From contig JANEZZ010000405.1 of assembly GCA_026122225.1 (NCBI GenBank), forward strand, positions 434,001 to 498,000: DNA of 64,000 nt, written 5' to 3'. Positions 41,821-53,640 of the stretch are shown in pieces. The notes beneath the pieces are model-generated. The model did not search any database. It was not told the origin of the DNA and worked only from the letters and a program-made list of their open reading frames with translations. The stretch is from Heloderma charlesbogerti. Lineage: Eukaryota > Chordata > Lepidosauria > Squamata > Helodermatidae. Position 1 is the first letter of the stretch. The number at the start of each line of letters is the position of its first letter. The translations under genes were made by a program, and so were the position numbers.

Positions 41821-42170
41821 GGGTGGCCCCAAAGTAGGTATACAGTTGTTTAGAATGTTGATGGAAGGGGGAGAGAATTTTCAGTCTTCCAGTACTGCTT
41901 TAGAATCCACTTTCTTTGTTCTTGACTCAAGTTTGCTGCCATCATTCACAATATCAGTAAAAAAAATAACTAAACAACTAAACAACTGTATACCTACTTA
42001 AGAGCCTCACTCCCCTCACTCTCTACATTTAACTGATTAAACTGTCACTCCCTGTCACTCACTCTTCCCAACTGTCATTCTGACTCCACCCACAAATCTT
42101 CTACTCACTCATTCTCTCCCCCTCCCATCAACATTCTGAACAACTGTATACCTCCTTTTGGTCCACCCTG
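41821..42170. mobile_element. mariner/Tc1-type MITE (350 bp)
   Basis: TA dinucleotides flank inverted repeats of about 55 bp (GGGTGGCCCCAAAGTAGGTA at left, the complement of TACCTCCTTTTGGTCCACCC at right, both continuing through ACAACTGTATACC and CCATCAACATTCTGAA). A third partial copy of the end (AACAACTGTATACCTACTT) lies inside at about 41981-41999. No transposase. Confidence 0.8.
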
Positions 42171-42252
42171 TATTTGGTGAACATCATTGTTCAAGTCTGC
42201 CTGAGAATTTTGTGCATGTCTGAAAATAGATACCTTGCCTTGCTTATTGGAC

Positions 42253-42481
42253 AGGTGTGAATCAGTGGAGGCTGGTTGCTCCAACATCTGTGGGGCTGTA
42301 AATCCACTCTGGGTTTCAGTAAGAACAATTCAGAACTCTAAAGCAGCTGTCCAAGGTGCTGATCCCAACCCCTCCCAAAAAAATAGGTTCAGTACCTTGG
42401 ATACCTTCTTCAGAATCCTGACTGGTTCTGAGCGGATCCAGAGATTCAGCCCCACTGGCATTCGAGCCACCAGACTCCACT
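42253..42481. mobile_element. hAT-type MITE with CAGTGGAGGCTG ends
   Basis: The ends CAGTGGAGGCTGGTTGC and AGCCACCAGACTCCACTG are inverted repeats. Flanks GTGTGAAT and ATGTGAAA agree at 6 of 8 bases, in line with an old 8-bp duplication. Confidence 0.7.
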
Positions 42482-43406
42482 GATGTGAAAGTATGTTTCT
42501 TTACTTACTTAAAACATTTCTATGTCTCCAGGGTCAGCTGCAGGGTTGTTTTTTGGGGGCAAGGGGGGACTAGGTACAGGTGCCCATGGGCCCCATGATC
42601 ATGGATCCTTTCCTCTCTCTCCCACCATTGCAGGGTCCCTATCCAACTCTGTTCTTGTCTTTCCCACCCTAATTGTGGCTCTTATGCTCTATGCTCTCCC
42701 ACCCTCATCAGTTCTCTTGTTTACTCTCTCTCTCTCTCTCTCTCCTCACAGAAAAATCAGAGCAAATAGCGCATGTGTCCCCCACCTCCATCCAGCTTGA
42801 GACTGCATCAGGGGTAAAGGATTAAAGCCTCCAGATCCCAAGGCAAGCTCCCCATAAATGTGGTGGTGAGCTGTAAGTCACTAGGCATTAACCAGCGCAT
42901 GAGTCCAGACAGGATCAGCAACAGCCAACTGTTTCAGGTTGGAATCTTTACCTGCAGGAATTTGTACAAAACACATCACAAGAGTCTTGGCTGGTTCTGC
43001 TACAATGGATTAACATGGTTATTCTTCTGGAGTCTTTATGTGGTTAGTCAGAAGCAGTTGCTCCGGCAGAAAAAATACCTTATTGCCCTGATTCAAGGGG
43101 GTGGGGTGTTTCCATACATGTATCCCTTGCAGAATTGGGAGATGCACATGCAAATGCGTGCTGCACAGCATTATCTCTTCTCAGTGCGATACCTGGGGCT
43201 CCTTTAGAAGAGAAAAAACATTTAAACTACTGATATTCAAAGAGAGGTTAGATAGAGGGAAGGATTTGATCCCCCCTCCCCTGCTCCTTCTTTCCCCATC
43301 ATACAACTGATGGGAAGGATGTTAACGTTTTTAAAAAGAGGTGCCATGTCTGCTGCACTTGATCAGAGCCAAGTGTCATATGTGCGTGTGTGTGTGTGTT
43401 TTTCAG
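42482..43406 (+). other. 5' flank of cholinesterase-like copy 3
   Basis: It contains a (CT)n run at about 42724-42744 and unclassified DNA. The final 26 bases are TG repeats then TTTTTCAG, the acceptor of the first coding exon. The non-coding 5' exon and promoter implied by that acceptor could not be placed. Confidence 0.5.
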
Positions 43407-43414
43407 CTGCTGCA

Positions 43415-44871
43415 ATGCTCACTCCCCTCTCATCTTTCTTGAGCCTCTTCCTACTGATTTCCAGTTCGGCCTCTGAAGATGACACTGTGGTGGTCACCAG
43501 CAGTGGTCCTATTAAAGGCAAGCGAGTCCCAGCTGGCCCTGGCTCTGTGACTGCCTACCTGGGCATCCCCTATGCTGAGCCCCCAGTGGGGAAACTGCGT
43601 TTCCAGAAGCCCCATCCACATCAGCCATGGAGCCATGTCTTGGAGGCCACCAGTTATGGCAACCCCTGCCACCAGAGACATTCTTTTCCCTACGCTTTTT
43701 CAAACATATGGGTGGCCAGCACATCAAATTCAGAAGACTGCCTCTTCCTTAACATATGGGCACCTCACCCGAGGCCTTCCACGCCAGTTCCTATCCTTGT
43801 ATGGATCCATGGTGGGGGATTTATGGCTGGAGCAGGCTCCCTGGACTTATACAATGGGGCACTTTTAGCTGCTACTGAGAACGTCATTGTGGCTTCCATT
43901 AATTATCGGCTGGGGGCACTGGGCTTTCTCTTCTTCCCACCAGATGCCCCAGGGAACATGGGACTGTGGGATCAACATCTGGCTCTCAAGTGGTTGAACG
44001 AGAATGCAGCAGCCTTTGGTGGTGATTCAGCTCAGTTGACACTCCTTGGCCACAGTGCTGGAGCAGCCTCTGTGGGTTTCCACCTCCTCTCTCCAGCAAG
44101 CCAACCCCTTTTTTCCCGCGCTGTGGTTCAGAGCGGAGCTCCCAATGCCCCCTGGGCTTGGAAGCATCCAGAGAATGTCAAGCAGTCTGTTTTGTATTTA
44201 GGTGACAAGATGCACTGTCCTAAAAAAAATCACACTACTGTGGTGAGCTGCCTGCAGGAGACAGAAATGGAGGGGGATACATTTTATCGCATGGATGGTT
44301 TATTCTCACCCACCTCAGATGGGGACTTCCTTCCTGATGAGCCAAAGAAACTTCTACAGGCTGGAGCCATGCAGGCTAAACCACTACTCATAGGTGTTAC
44401 CAGGGATGATGGGTCTCTCTTTTTATTATCTGGTGTCCCTAGCGCCCTGGAAGATGATGCAGTAATGACCTGGGGGCAGCTCCTGGAAGGGATGGCTTCC
44501 CTGTTGCGAAAGCGTTTTGAAGGAAATGTTGTCACTGCTCTAGTGCTGAAGTACACTGAAGATGGACATGGGCCAGACCGGTACCGTCAGGTCCTCTCCC
44601 ACTTTTGCAGAGATTATTTGTTTCTCTGCCCACTGACTGAAGTTGTTGAAAACATGGCAGCAGCTGGGGGTCCTGTGTATGTGTACTCCTTCAACCACCA
44701 CATCTCTGGCTCCATCTGGCATGAGTGGATGGGAGCAGCCCATGGAGCAGAGGTGCCTTACCTGTTCGGGACTCTCTCATCGCTCCCAGGGATAAACCAA
44801 ACGAGCACAGAAGCGGACGTTGCGCTGAACCGCAGGGTGATGCGGTACTGGGCAGAGTTTGCCAGAAGTGG
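43415..44871 (+). CDS. cholinesterase-like copy 3, coding exon 1 (probably active esterase)
   Basis: This encodes residues 1-485 of a 562-residue secreted cholinesterase-family protein. I chose the ATG at 43415, eight bases after the CAG acceptor (43404-43406), because it begins a hydrophobic signal peptide (MLTPLSSFLSLFLLISSSAS) aligned with that of copy 2. The open frame extends to 43310 but would lack a signal. Features are Trp99 (choline-site position), SEDCLFLN, oxyanion HGGGF (132-136), nucleophile elbow GHSAG (Ser214), acid position Asp332 (DDGS, normally Glu), and catalytic His443 (AAHGAE). Disulfide Cys85/109, 268/279 and 405 are kept. The Glu next to the catalytic Ser in cholinesterases is His here, so substrate preference may differ from acetylcholine. 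Sequons NHT and NQT. Donor is AGTGG|GTAAGG. Confidence 0.95.
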
Positions 44872-45084
44872 GTAAGGCACATTAACGGTCCCCATTATAT
44901 GTACCAAAACATAATACCTGGGCATTCAGTCCATAGACTTGGGCCTTTGATCTTGGGGTTAGTGTAACCTACTTTCTCTTCCAATCTGCTTTATTGTTTT
45001 CTAAACCAAGGATTTTTAATACAGGGTCTCTAGGTGGATTCACATGCAAATAACATCTATCAGTTTCTTACGTAATGTCTTGTC

Positions 45085-45129
<45 letters not shown>

Positions 45130-45629
45130 CAATTTAAGAACCACCACATATAGTAATCAATAAGACCAAATGAGTCCAAACCCAAATTTTAAGTACTGTC
45201 CATTTAAGTCAGTCGTTCCTTTGCAGTTCTTTCCTTCTTTTGCAACATCCTCTGCTGCTTTAGGTTGGGACTTTTCTTCACTCGCTGCCTCTCTGGAATT
45301 TTTTTCCCTAAAAATGGCTGCAAAGTTTTACACAGAAAGAAAAATTTCAAGCCCTTTCCAACACAACAAACTCTTAAAATATTTCAGATCCTCAGCACAT
45401 TAAGTTGAGAAGGGTCTAATTGCCAACCTACTCCTAAAGGCACAAGGCCTCCCACTTCCTAGTAAACTACCAACTCCCGACTGTGCTGAGGGTGGAGTCT
45501 ACTTCTCTTTTTATTCCTCACTCTCTGTTCATAATGGTGGGTGCCCCACACCTCAGTTCACTACTTAGCATATGCAGAAATGTCCTCTAGTCCATAATTT
45601 TTAAAGAAATATACAAATGTTCCTGGGTC

Positions 45630-45990
45630 TGGAAGATAGGTGCATTGCCTGTTCTGGATGGGGTTGCACTCCCTCTGAAAGATCAGGGCCGTAGTCTGGG
45701 GGTACTCCTAACTCCATCATTGTTGCTGGAGGCCCAAGTGGCCATGGCGGCTCGGAATGCCTTTTACCAGCTTCGGCTGGTTTGCCAGCTATGGCCTCTC
45801 CTGGACAGAGAGAGCTTGGCCACGGTGGTACCGGCAGTAGTAGCCTCAAGACTGGATTACTGCAACACGCTCTATGTAGGGCTGCCCTTGAGGCTGGTCT
45901 GGAAGCTGGAGCTAGTGCAGAATGCAGCAGCACGGCTGTTGTCAGGCGCTCATCATGACAGCCCTGATATCTGTGCCCCCAAAGGAAATC
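45630..45990 (+). mobile_element. L2-clade LINE, RT C-terminal scrap
   Basis: The plus-strand frame reads LPVLDGVALPLKDQGRSLGV, VVASRLDYCNTLYVGLP and VQNAAARLLSG, the end of the L2 RT domain. It is the same element type as 15476-15958. Confidence 0.85.
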
Positions 45991-46018
45991 CATAGTCACA
46001 GCCACAGGAGATATAGCT

Positions 46019-46054
<36 letters not shown>

Positions 46055-46178
46055 TTATTTATACTCAGTGGAGCTAACACTTTGGTTAAAACGTTCAGCA
46101 GAAAACACAGACGTGTAAATCAAGCAAGCAAAAATAATAATACAAACACCCCGACACTAATACAATTTCACAGTTAAG

Positions 46179-46412
46179 AAAGTGTAGTGTAGTGGTTAGA
46201 GTGTTGGGCTGGGACTTGGGAGATCCAGGTTCTAACCCCCACTAGGTCATGAAGCTCCCTGGGTGACTTTGGGTCAGTCACTGACTCTCAGCCTAGCCTA
46301 CCTCACAGGGATTTTTGTGTGTGTCTGAGGATAAAATGGAGAGGAGGAGGACCATGTAAGCTGCCTTTGGGTTCCTTGCAAGAAGAAAAAGAGTGGGATA
46401 GAAATGCTATAA
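46179..46412 (+). mobile_element. tRNA-derived squamate SINE (Sauria type)
   Basis: tRNA-like head TGTAGTGTAGTGGTTAGAGTG (A-box region) and GGTTCTAACCCCC (B-box), then GGGTGACTTTGGGTCAGTCA, then GGATAAAATGGAGAGG and a tail GGGATAGAAATGC. Sense to the host gene. Confidence 0.88.
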
Positions 46413-46977
46413 TTTCTATAGAAATTATATAGAAATCTACTATATATATAAAAGTCACTGTATGTGTGTTTCTGTGTCTGTGGCTGGCTGCAGGGCCGTC
46501 AGTAACACAGGGCATAAGGAGGAGGTGCCCTGGGCCTAATCACACTGCAGGGCCATTTGGGCCCTACAGTTGCTGCCTCTTTTACTTCACATTCTCACTT
46601 GCCAGAGTGTATGACAGGAGTCACTGGGTCACATTATTACTGTGTTTATACTTTCCCTTACTAACAAGCACCCCCTCTGAATCAGGCCAGGTTTCTGATT
46701 TGAGCTACCACCAGTCACCTTATTGGCCATCTTTCATTCTATTGGTCTCTCTCCCATTCACTCTGACTTCCTTCACCTTGGATTGGCTGGCTGCCGTTGG
46801 TTCCCTCCCCTTTACGCACTATTTCTTTTCTGACTGTGCAGAACATTTAGTTTCTCTCCCCTCTTTCTGCAATATCCAACAAGCAAGCAAGGTGCTGTTA
46901 AATATCTTTACCCCTTTCAATGCCAGATGTATCTGTTAATAGTGTGTGATTAACGCTAATGTGAAATTAGGGATGGC

Positions 46978-47487
46978 TGTGAATTTCTCCACGAATCTCA
47001 GGGAGGCCGAATGCCAACGCATTTGGCCCCCCGAAATTGGTGGTGAAATTCTCCGCCACCCCCCCGCCACCCCCCCCCCCGGGATGGGACTTACCTCCCT
47101 CGAATGTCCCTCTCAGTAGCGGGTCCTGGTGGCGGTTCGGCGGGGGCGGGGGGGGCGGCCGGTCTTCCATTACAAAGTGAATGGAAAAAAAAAAAACCAC
47201 CCGTGATAGGCTACGTAACGATTAACATAGCCTATCACAGCTGACTTTGGAAATCTAGCCATGATAGGCTACATTAATCGTTAATCACGGGTGTGTGTGT
47301 GTGTGTTTTCATTTACTTTTTAATTTCGCGGCTGGGGAGACGGGGCGCTTCTCCCCGGCCTGAATTTTGGCCGGGTGAGGCGGGGCGCCTCCCCCCCCGG
47401 CCTGAACTTCGGGGGGAGAACCGAAGCGCCTCCCCCCCACCGCGAAGCAAGCTGCGGGACCAGGTAAGTCCCTTTCGTACATCACTA
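46978..47487 (+). mobile_element. palindromic hAT MITE, complete (510 bp)
   Basis: A perfect duplication TGTGAAAT lies at 46970-46977 and 47488-47495. It is a short version: left-end hairpin, ACTTACCTCCC near 47090, two TGATAGGCTACGT hairpins, GC-rich right arm and CCAGGTAAGTCCC near 47460. The large central ATGGCGGC palindrome is absent. It lies in intron 1 of copy 3, sense to the gene. Confidence 0.9.
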
Positions 47488-48656
47488 TGTGAAATGCGGT
47501 GCGGTGTGTGCTTGCCTGTCTGCGGGGGCTGGGATGACACAGTGGAGTGGAGACTCAGGGCTTTATTCATAAAAGAATGAACTGTGGGGAATTGAGAAGG
47601 GAATCGCAAAATGAGGGGCAAAATAGCAGAGTTTTACATGTAGCTGAATTGAGGATTTTTTCCAACTCGGCTTCTTTGGCCTTAAGTTTGCAATTCCCTC
47701 TTTCATGAATAAAGCCCTGAGTGGAAGAATTCAATGCATAAGGTGGCAGAAGTGACATTTTTTTCAGGTTAATGAGCTGAGTGTGTAGCTGGGGTTTGAC
47801 GTAAAGGATTTGCAAGTTACCTGGTAGTTGGTAGGCTGGTGCATCACATTGCAGTAGGTGACATTGTCATATTTTATGGTCGGGCAGATGTTTACACAGC
47901 ACATTGAATTAGGGAGAAGTTTGGGTGAAAAATGGGACATGGAGCAGTGTTTGTTTGGGAGCACAGTAGGGTGATGTGAATTTCAGTTTTATATGAAATA
48001 AACAATAGAATAAACAAAAAATGTACTGAATTTTTCTTTTCACCTTTCTTATGGAGCCTTTCCAAAAAGCTTAAACCTACCTTAAGATATTTCTAACAAA
48101 TAGTACCTCTGACAAAATTACATCCTGGGCAACGCCGGGTATATCAGCTAGTAATCAATAAAATTAAGTTAATGGGGGCATGACTGCAATCCTATGCATG
48201 CTTACCTGGGAATAAACTCCATTGATCTCAGTGGTAGTGCTTACATCTGACTCAGTGGTAGTGCTTACATAGGTTCAACATGTGAAACAGACTGAGCTTT
48301 AATGAAATATCTTCAGCCAGATGAAAGGCAACCTTTAGTTTCTAATTTGAAATGCAAACAATCTCACAAAGAAGTGTTCCCATTTGAATTGCTAGAGTGA
48401 AGTGGGAATTCCATCAAAGAAAGGGGCTTTCCCAGGATTCCAAAGTGTGTGGAGAGCCTCCAGAGACAGGGGGAGTCCTCCTTCCAGAAGGTATTGGGTC
48501 CTGGGCCCTCCCTTCAGTCAGAGGAGGGTCCTCTCTTCCTCCATGTGTAGTGCACTCTCCCTCATCATGCATTTACTGAACACTGATTGCTAATGCCTCA
48601 GTATGGCTACTGTCTCTGGCTGTAATATGATGATGATCTCTTCATTTACTTGACAG

Positions 48657-48820
48657 GAATCCCACTGGATCCACATCCAACAAGGAGCAGTGGCCACTCT
48701 ACAATGTCACAGAACAGAAATTCTTCCACATCAGCACAGAGGCACCCCAGGTCATGACAATCTCGCCTGCCCAGCACTGCGATTTTCTGGCAGCCCATAT
48801 ATTCAATGCAACACATGCAA
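48657..48820 (+). CDS. cholinesterase-like copy 3, coding exon 2
   Basis: A 164-nt exon. It completes the Gly codon and encodes NPTGSTSNKEQWPLYNVTEQ onward to HCDFLAAHIFNATHA. Phase, length and Cys position match exon 2 of copy 2 and the vertebrate cholinesterase pattern. Sequons NVT and NAT. The donor is GCAA|GTGAGC. Confidence 0.94.
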
Positions 48821-49293
48821 GTGAGCTGAAAAGACTCCCCCCACACACACACACTTGCTGACGAAAATCAACTTGTCCCAGCTATTAATTTCTTTCCCCC
48901 CATGATGTAGTTGCCAATGATGTATCTAGTTTGTCCCTTAAAAGTGGGGATTTTACTTGTGATCCCTAAAAGGGTTCTGAATCCCTAAAAGAATTCTCAG
49001 CACCGAACTATAATTTCCAGGATTCTTTGGTGGAAGCCATGGCACTTTGTGGCATAAAAGTGCTATAGATTTTAGGAGGCTAGATGTTAAGGACTTTTGG
49101 TTTCCTAAATTATAGTGCTATCCTATACACACCTACTTGGAAATAAGTCCCATTGAGTTCCATGGAACTTTCTCCCAGGTAAATGCCTGTTGGACTGCAG
49201 CCTTAAAGTAGCAATGAGAACCAGAATCATGAAAATGTGGCAAAATGCTCCATTGGCTCCATTGATCTCATTTATTTAGATTTTTCCTTGCAG
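48821..49293 (+). other. intron 2 of cholinesterase-like copy 3
   Basis: A 473-bp intron with a decayed MITE at about 49105-49205 (TAGTGCTATCCTATACAC, CCCATTGAGTTCCATGGAAC, TGGACTGCAG). Acceptor TTTTTCCTTGCAG. Confidence 0.85.
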
Positions 49294-49361
49294 AACTATC
49301 CCAGGGACATCCTGTTTCATCAGGCCAAACGAATGGCACAAAGAATGTGACCAGATCTTAA
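49294..49361 (+). CDS. cholinesterase-like copy 3, last coding exon
   Basis: A 68-nt exon. It completes a Lys codon and encodes LSQGHPVSSGQTNGTKNVTR, then Ser and TAA. The tail is hydrophilic with two sequons (NGT, NVT) and no Cys or GPI signal. It has the same length (68 nt) as the last exon of copy 1 but a different sequence. The three tails have diverged much more than the catalytic exons of copies 2 and 3. No AATAAA is seen in the next 300 bp. Confidence 0.83.
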
Positions 49362-50714
49362 TCAAGAGAATTTGCATGAAGGCTCAACTGAAAAGTATGT
49401 GTGTGTGTGCGGGGGGGGGGAGATGTAGAAAAGGTAAAAGTGAATGTCAATGGAGAGGATTCCCCAAAAGACTATGAGGAGGATACATGTGGGTTGCTGT
49501 GAGAGTGATGTGGTGAATAGAGACTACATGGCATTAGATATGCCCCCTTCTCAGATAAATTGTGAGGTGTTGCAGGGCTTCAGGGTCCGCGAAAGGGCTT
49601 ATGAGTAGTGACAGGAGAACTTACCCTGGGTGGAATTTGTTTTTTCCTTGTAAGGAATTTGTTTTTTCCTTACATGGGAATGCTCCCATGTAAGCTTGGA
49701 TAAGAGTTCTCCCTTAAAATGAACTCTCATTCCGCATAAACAAGCTTTTCCACATGTGCAATATCAAAGTGCATCTTGGGAGCTGTAGTTTGGCAATGAT
49801 GCACATAGTGCCATGTGCATCATGACACCATGCATCACCACGTTATATACCCCCTTTCTGATTGGTTGTTTTCCTGTGGTCTTTCTTCGTTAATCGAATC
49901 TCAGCACATGCACAGAAGTAGTGTTGTTTTGATATAGACTGAGCACGTTAAGAAGCTCACAATCAATTCCAGACTTAATAGAGAATTTGTAAAGCACCGG
50001 TTCAGGCTAGTTAAGAAGGTGAGCATTACGAATTAGCAAAGTTCGACCAGCGAGCCAACTACTTATGAAATTCAGTGGCATCACTACTCATGACGCTATA
50101 TTAGATAGAAACTATGGGAAGGGGGGTCAGGGAGAAATCTCTGGGGGCTCTATCTGACACAGAGGGGGACCTGAGCAGGAAGAGAATACAGGAGGGGGGA
50201 AGGTTTCAACAGTCCCCTTCCACACATTCAAGGAACATGGCTACTAGTCCTGATGGCTCTATGCTACCTCCGGTATCAGAGGCAGGATGATCACAAGGCA
50301 GGAGGGAGCTGTTGCACTCATGTCCTGCTTGTGGGCTTCCTATGAGCAGTTGGTTGGCCATTGTGTGAACAGAATGATGGACTGGATGGACTCTTGGTCT
50401 GATCCAGCATGGCTCTCCTTATGATAGAAAATGCTAGCAACAGAGTATTCAAAAATACATTTAGGCTTCCACCCTGATCAGTAACTGTGCTGTTAAATGG
50501 GTATCAGGAGTGGCAGTGTGGAATGCCAGGAGATAGATTAAAGTTCCTTAGGAGAACACCCCCCCCCCAAGTATAAGTGGTATAATGCCTATGAATTGTC
50601 CTCCAGATTAAGGCCATTGAGACTAACAATATAACTAAAATAATTAACAATAGAGAATATGTAATGTTAATTATTATTCCAATAGTGAATTAATAAAATC
50701 AATTTCTTATGGAC
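49362..50714. other. downstream of copy 3: mostly unclassified
   Basis: 50215-50425 is a plus-strand copy of the LINE-tail repeat (GGCCATTGTGTGAACAGAATG, TGGACTGGATGGACTC, TTATG). The remainder holds no gene or repeat that I recognise. Confidence 0.55.
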
Positions 50715-50808
50715 TTGAGCACGGTCCGGGAGAGAGCGCAGGACAGGAAGGCCTGGCGTGCTATGGTCCATGGGGTCACGAAGAGTCGGACACGACTGAA
50801 CAACAAAA
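50715..50808 (+). mobile_element. BovB (RTE) LINE 3' end fragment
   Basis: GGACAGGAAGGCCTGGCGTG through GGTCACGAAGAGTCGGACAC and GACTGAACAACAA is the BovB ORF2 C-terminus and tail, sense orientation. Confidence 0.88.
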
Positions 50809-53640
50809 AATCAATTTCTTACTGAACTTTGAACTCTGGGGTGGAGGCGTTCACCTGAATGCCCCTAAAGAAATGACTGATTGCACAACCTCCTTCTTTC
50901 TGGTCCTGACCAGGGTTGGCCTTGCTGAGGGGCTGGCCCATATCAAATCAAGGACGACTTCTGTTGTTATGGCAGCTGATTCAGGATGCATGAGAGATTC
51001 ACGTATGAAGCTATCTGAACAGAGTTCAGGAGTCCTCACTGGCCAATGGTCATGGTTTATTTTGCATTATGTACTGCTAATAGCTTGCATGCCCCATCCC
51101 TAAGAGCATTATATTTCCATGTCCTGTTGCAATGTGTGTTGTCCTTCTGCTCTGTATTACAGGAAAATGGTCTGAAGCCATCCAAAGCAGGTCTTTCAGA
51201 AGCTAAGAAAAGCTGGGCCTAAGGAACACTTGAAAAGAGTGTTTCAATTCTACCTGAGAATTCCAAGTTCATCACTCTGAGTGCTTTGGAGCAACGTCAG
51301 CATGCAATATTGCAATTAAATGAAATAGTACTTGTGGGTTTTATGACAGGAAAACTTCCATTTTGGCTCCTCCCCTTCCAGAAACACTTCCCATCAGCCA
51401 TTCCGCTTGGTCATTATATCAATTCATTTGGAATAGTAGAAAATAGTTGGTACCTGAATTTGCTAATTTTCTTCCTTTCCTTTCCTTTTTCCCTTTTGTG
51501 TTCTGTGTACATCATTGTTGTTAAAATGTAAACTGTGCTGAATTCTTTGGCAGGAAGGCAGTATATAAATAGATAATAATAAATAGATCAATAATAAATT
51601 AGCCCTTTAATGGCCAAATATCACAAGCAGAAAACATTAACACCTAGTGGCAGAACAAAGCATTACAAAACACAGCACAAGAAACTCCTGCATTCTGAGA
51701 CAAGAGACACGCTGCAAATAGTGATGCTTCGTGACGTAGCACTGATGATGAAGCATGATCTGTGTTTTGCACAATAAAAGGGCATTTCTCATTTGTTGCA
51801 CATAGTCTCCCTGATGCCTGGGGATGATGGGAGTTGTAGTCCAACACATCTTGAGGGCATCATGTTGGGGAAGGCTCACCTAGTCTATTTCACTAACCAC
51901 AAAAGTTGCACATGAACAACAAGACCCACTTCTCACCTTTGGGGCATGTGCTGATAAAAAGCAGGGGACTAATTAATCAGGAGATGGCTCTGGCTTCCTG
52001 TTTTGAGGAGCAGGAAAAATGTGTGGTAGATGAAGTGGAGCCATACTGGCTACCTTATCATTTTCTTAAAGAGACAGAATGGGATGACACATCCACATTT
52101 TCTTTAATCTGCCTTCCTCCATTATACTTACTATAAGCTGTCAGGGGCTTGAGCTGGTTAATTCCTTTTCTTCCTCTGGCCTCCATTTCTCTGTTCCTTT
52201 TTTCCGACTGACATGTCAGAAAAACATTCTGTGTCTCAAACTGCCTTCTGCCATAGATTAGACTGATGGACACACAATGCATGAACGTTGAAGTCAGGGC
52301 CAGGAGGAGGAGCGGTTGTGTCTAAATACACAAGCCCGTTCCTCCTTTGAACACACATTGGCCTTCCGTGCAAGTAACATCTTAAGGGGCTGCTGTGTGC
52401 TAGTCTCTTTACACTTTCTCCTCCTGCCTTCTCCCTATCTGTAGGCTCAATCGCTATCACGTTCCTTCCATATACTCACAAGGTTTTGTCAGGCAGGGTG
52501 TTGTGTGGTTTGTTTTTTTGTAATTTTTTAAATAGTCATTTAAAATGTGATTTTCTTTTATTTCAAACATGTATGTTTGAAATAGAAGTATGTAGCAGAA
52601 GCAACAACCTTATTCTGGGGTGGCTCCATTTTGCCACCCAACCTGAGGTTGCTATAAGAGGGAATAAATGGGCCCTGCAAGAAATCACTGTGGTGTATTC
52701 TTACCTCATGGTAGGATGGTGCTTGCCAGACATGCCTTCCTCCAGCAGACTGTTCCATTCCCCAATCCCAGTTTCCATTCCAACTGTCTGACAGTCAACA
52801 TTCTGTGGCTATTCAGCGCGGGGGGGGGGGGGGGCTTCTTAGATTTGGAGGGGAAGGCTATACTGCTTCAAAACAATATATTTCCTAGACATTTGAATTA
52901 TTATTAAACTTCTTTTGGGCTTTCATGGCCTATCTCTGCTTAGGTAGGATGGAAAAACAACCAAGCCTAGCAGTTAGATATCCATTCTGTGCTCTGATCA
53001 CAAAGAAAGACTCCAGATCATTACCCATTGTTGAGCAGGCTGGCCGGACTCCCTGAGCAGCCACCTCAGAGCCATCTCTACACCTGTGTGCCAGTCAAGC
53101 CATAAAATGTTCACAATTTCAACTGGCAGATCTCTACTGCTATGCAGCACAGCAAGGGAAGGCTTGGAGGGGGATGAGAGGGAATCCAAACCCCTCTCCA
53201 CTCCTGAATCTCTCCACCTCTCTCTGAGAGGCCTCAACGGCATTAACACGACATTTGTTCCAGGGCTTCCCAGAGTTTCCTCTTAGGGGGTGGATGGTGC
53301 GACTTGAGGCAACAGCTCCCGAAGGCTCTGCTTACCCTTCATCTTTCCTGTCAGGAAAGCGAGGGGCAAGAAAAGCCAGGCCAAGCTGGAGCTGCCATCT
53401 CAAGCAAGGTGTCAGGAATACCTTGAGGTGGTGGTTCCTGAAGGAGCAACTCCCTCTAGTGGTATGTATGTGTGTGAACTGTATAAATAATGTATGTGTG
53501 AATGGGGTGTCTGTGTGTATGAACAGTATGAATGGTCCATGTGTGAGAGGTAGAGTGGGGACAGCCCTGTTCACTTTAGGCTCCATCTCCACTCACTGCT
53601 GGCATGTGGCCCCCAACATCCTTCTCTGGCCCTCGGGCCG
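50809..53640. other. unclassified intergenic DNA
   Basis: No gene recognised. A hAT-type MITE end (GATGATGGGAGTTGTAGTCC ... GGGGAAGGCT) lies at about 51825-51880, and a poly-G run at about 52820-52834. A 164-codon frame at 53255-53749 contains repetitive VCMCVNCINNVCVNG sequence from a GTGTGT-rich stretch and is not credible as a gene. Confidence 0.5.

Larger units (their letters stand above)
44872..48656 (+). other. intron 1 of cholinesterase-like copy 3
   Basis: A 3.8-kb intron holding a (TA)n run (45088-45126), a segment like 38.9-39.9 kb (45165-45500), an L2-clade RT scrap (45630-45990), an (AC)n run (46021-46051), a Sauria-type SINE (46179-46412) and a palindromic MITE (46978-47487). 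Small MITE scraps with GCAATCCTATGCATGC occur at 48187. The acceptor is ACTTGACAG. Confidence 0.88.

Noticed and set aside
43310..43414. Upstream ATG extending copy 3 by 35 residues
   Set aside because: It reads through the splice acceptor and TG repeat and would bury the signal peptide.
51160..51220. Possible alternative last exon of copy 3 after TTACAG at about 51162
   Set aside because: It would give a short in-phase tail, but it resembles no known tail or the other copies, and the exon at 49294 fits better.
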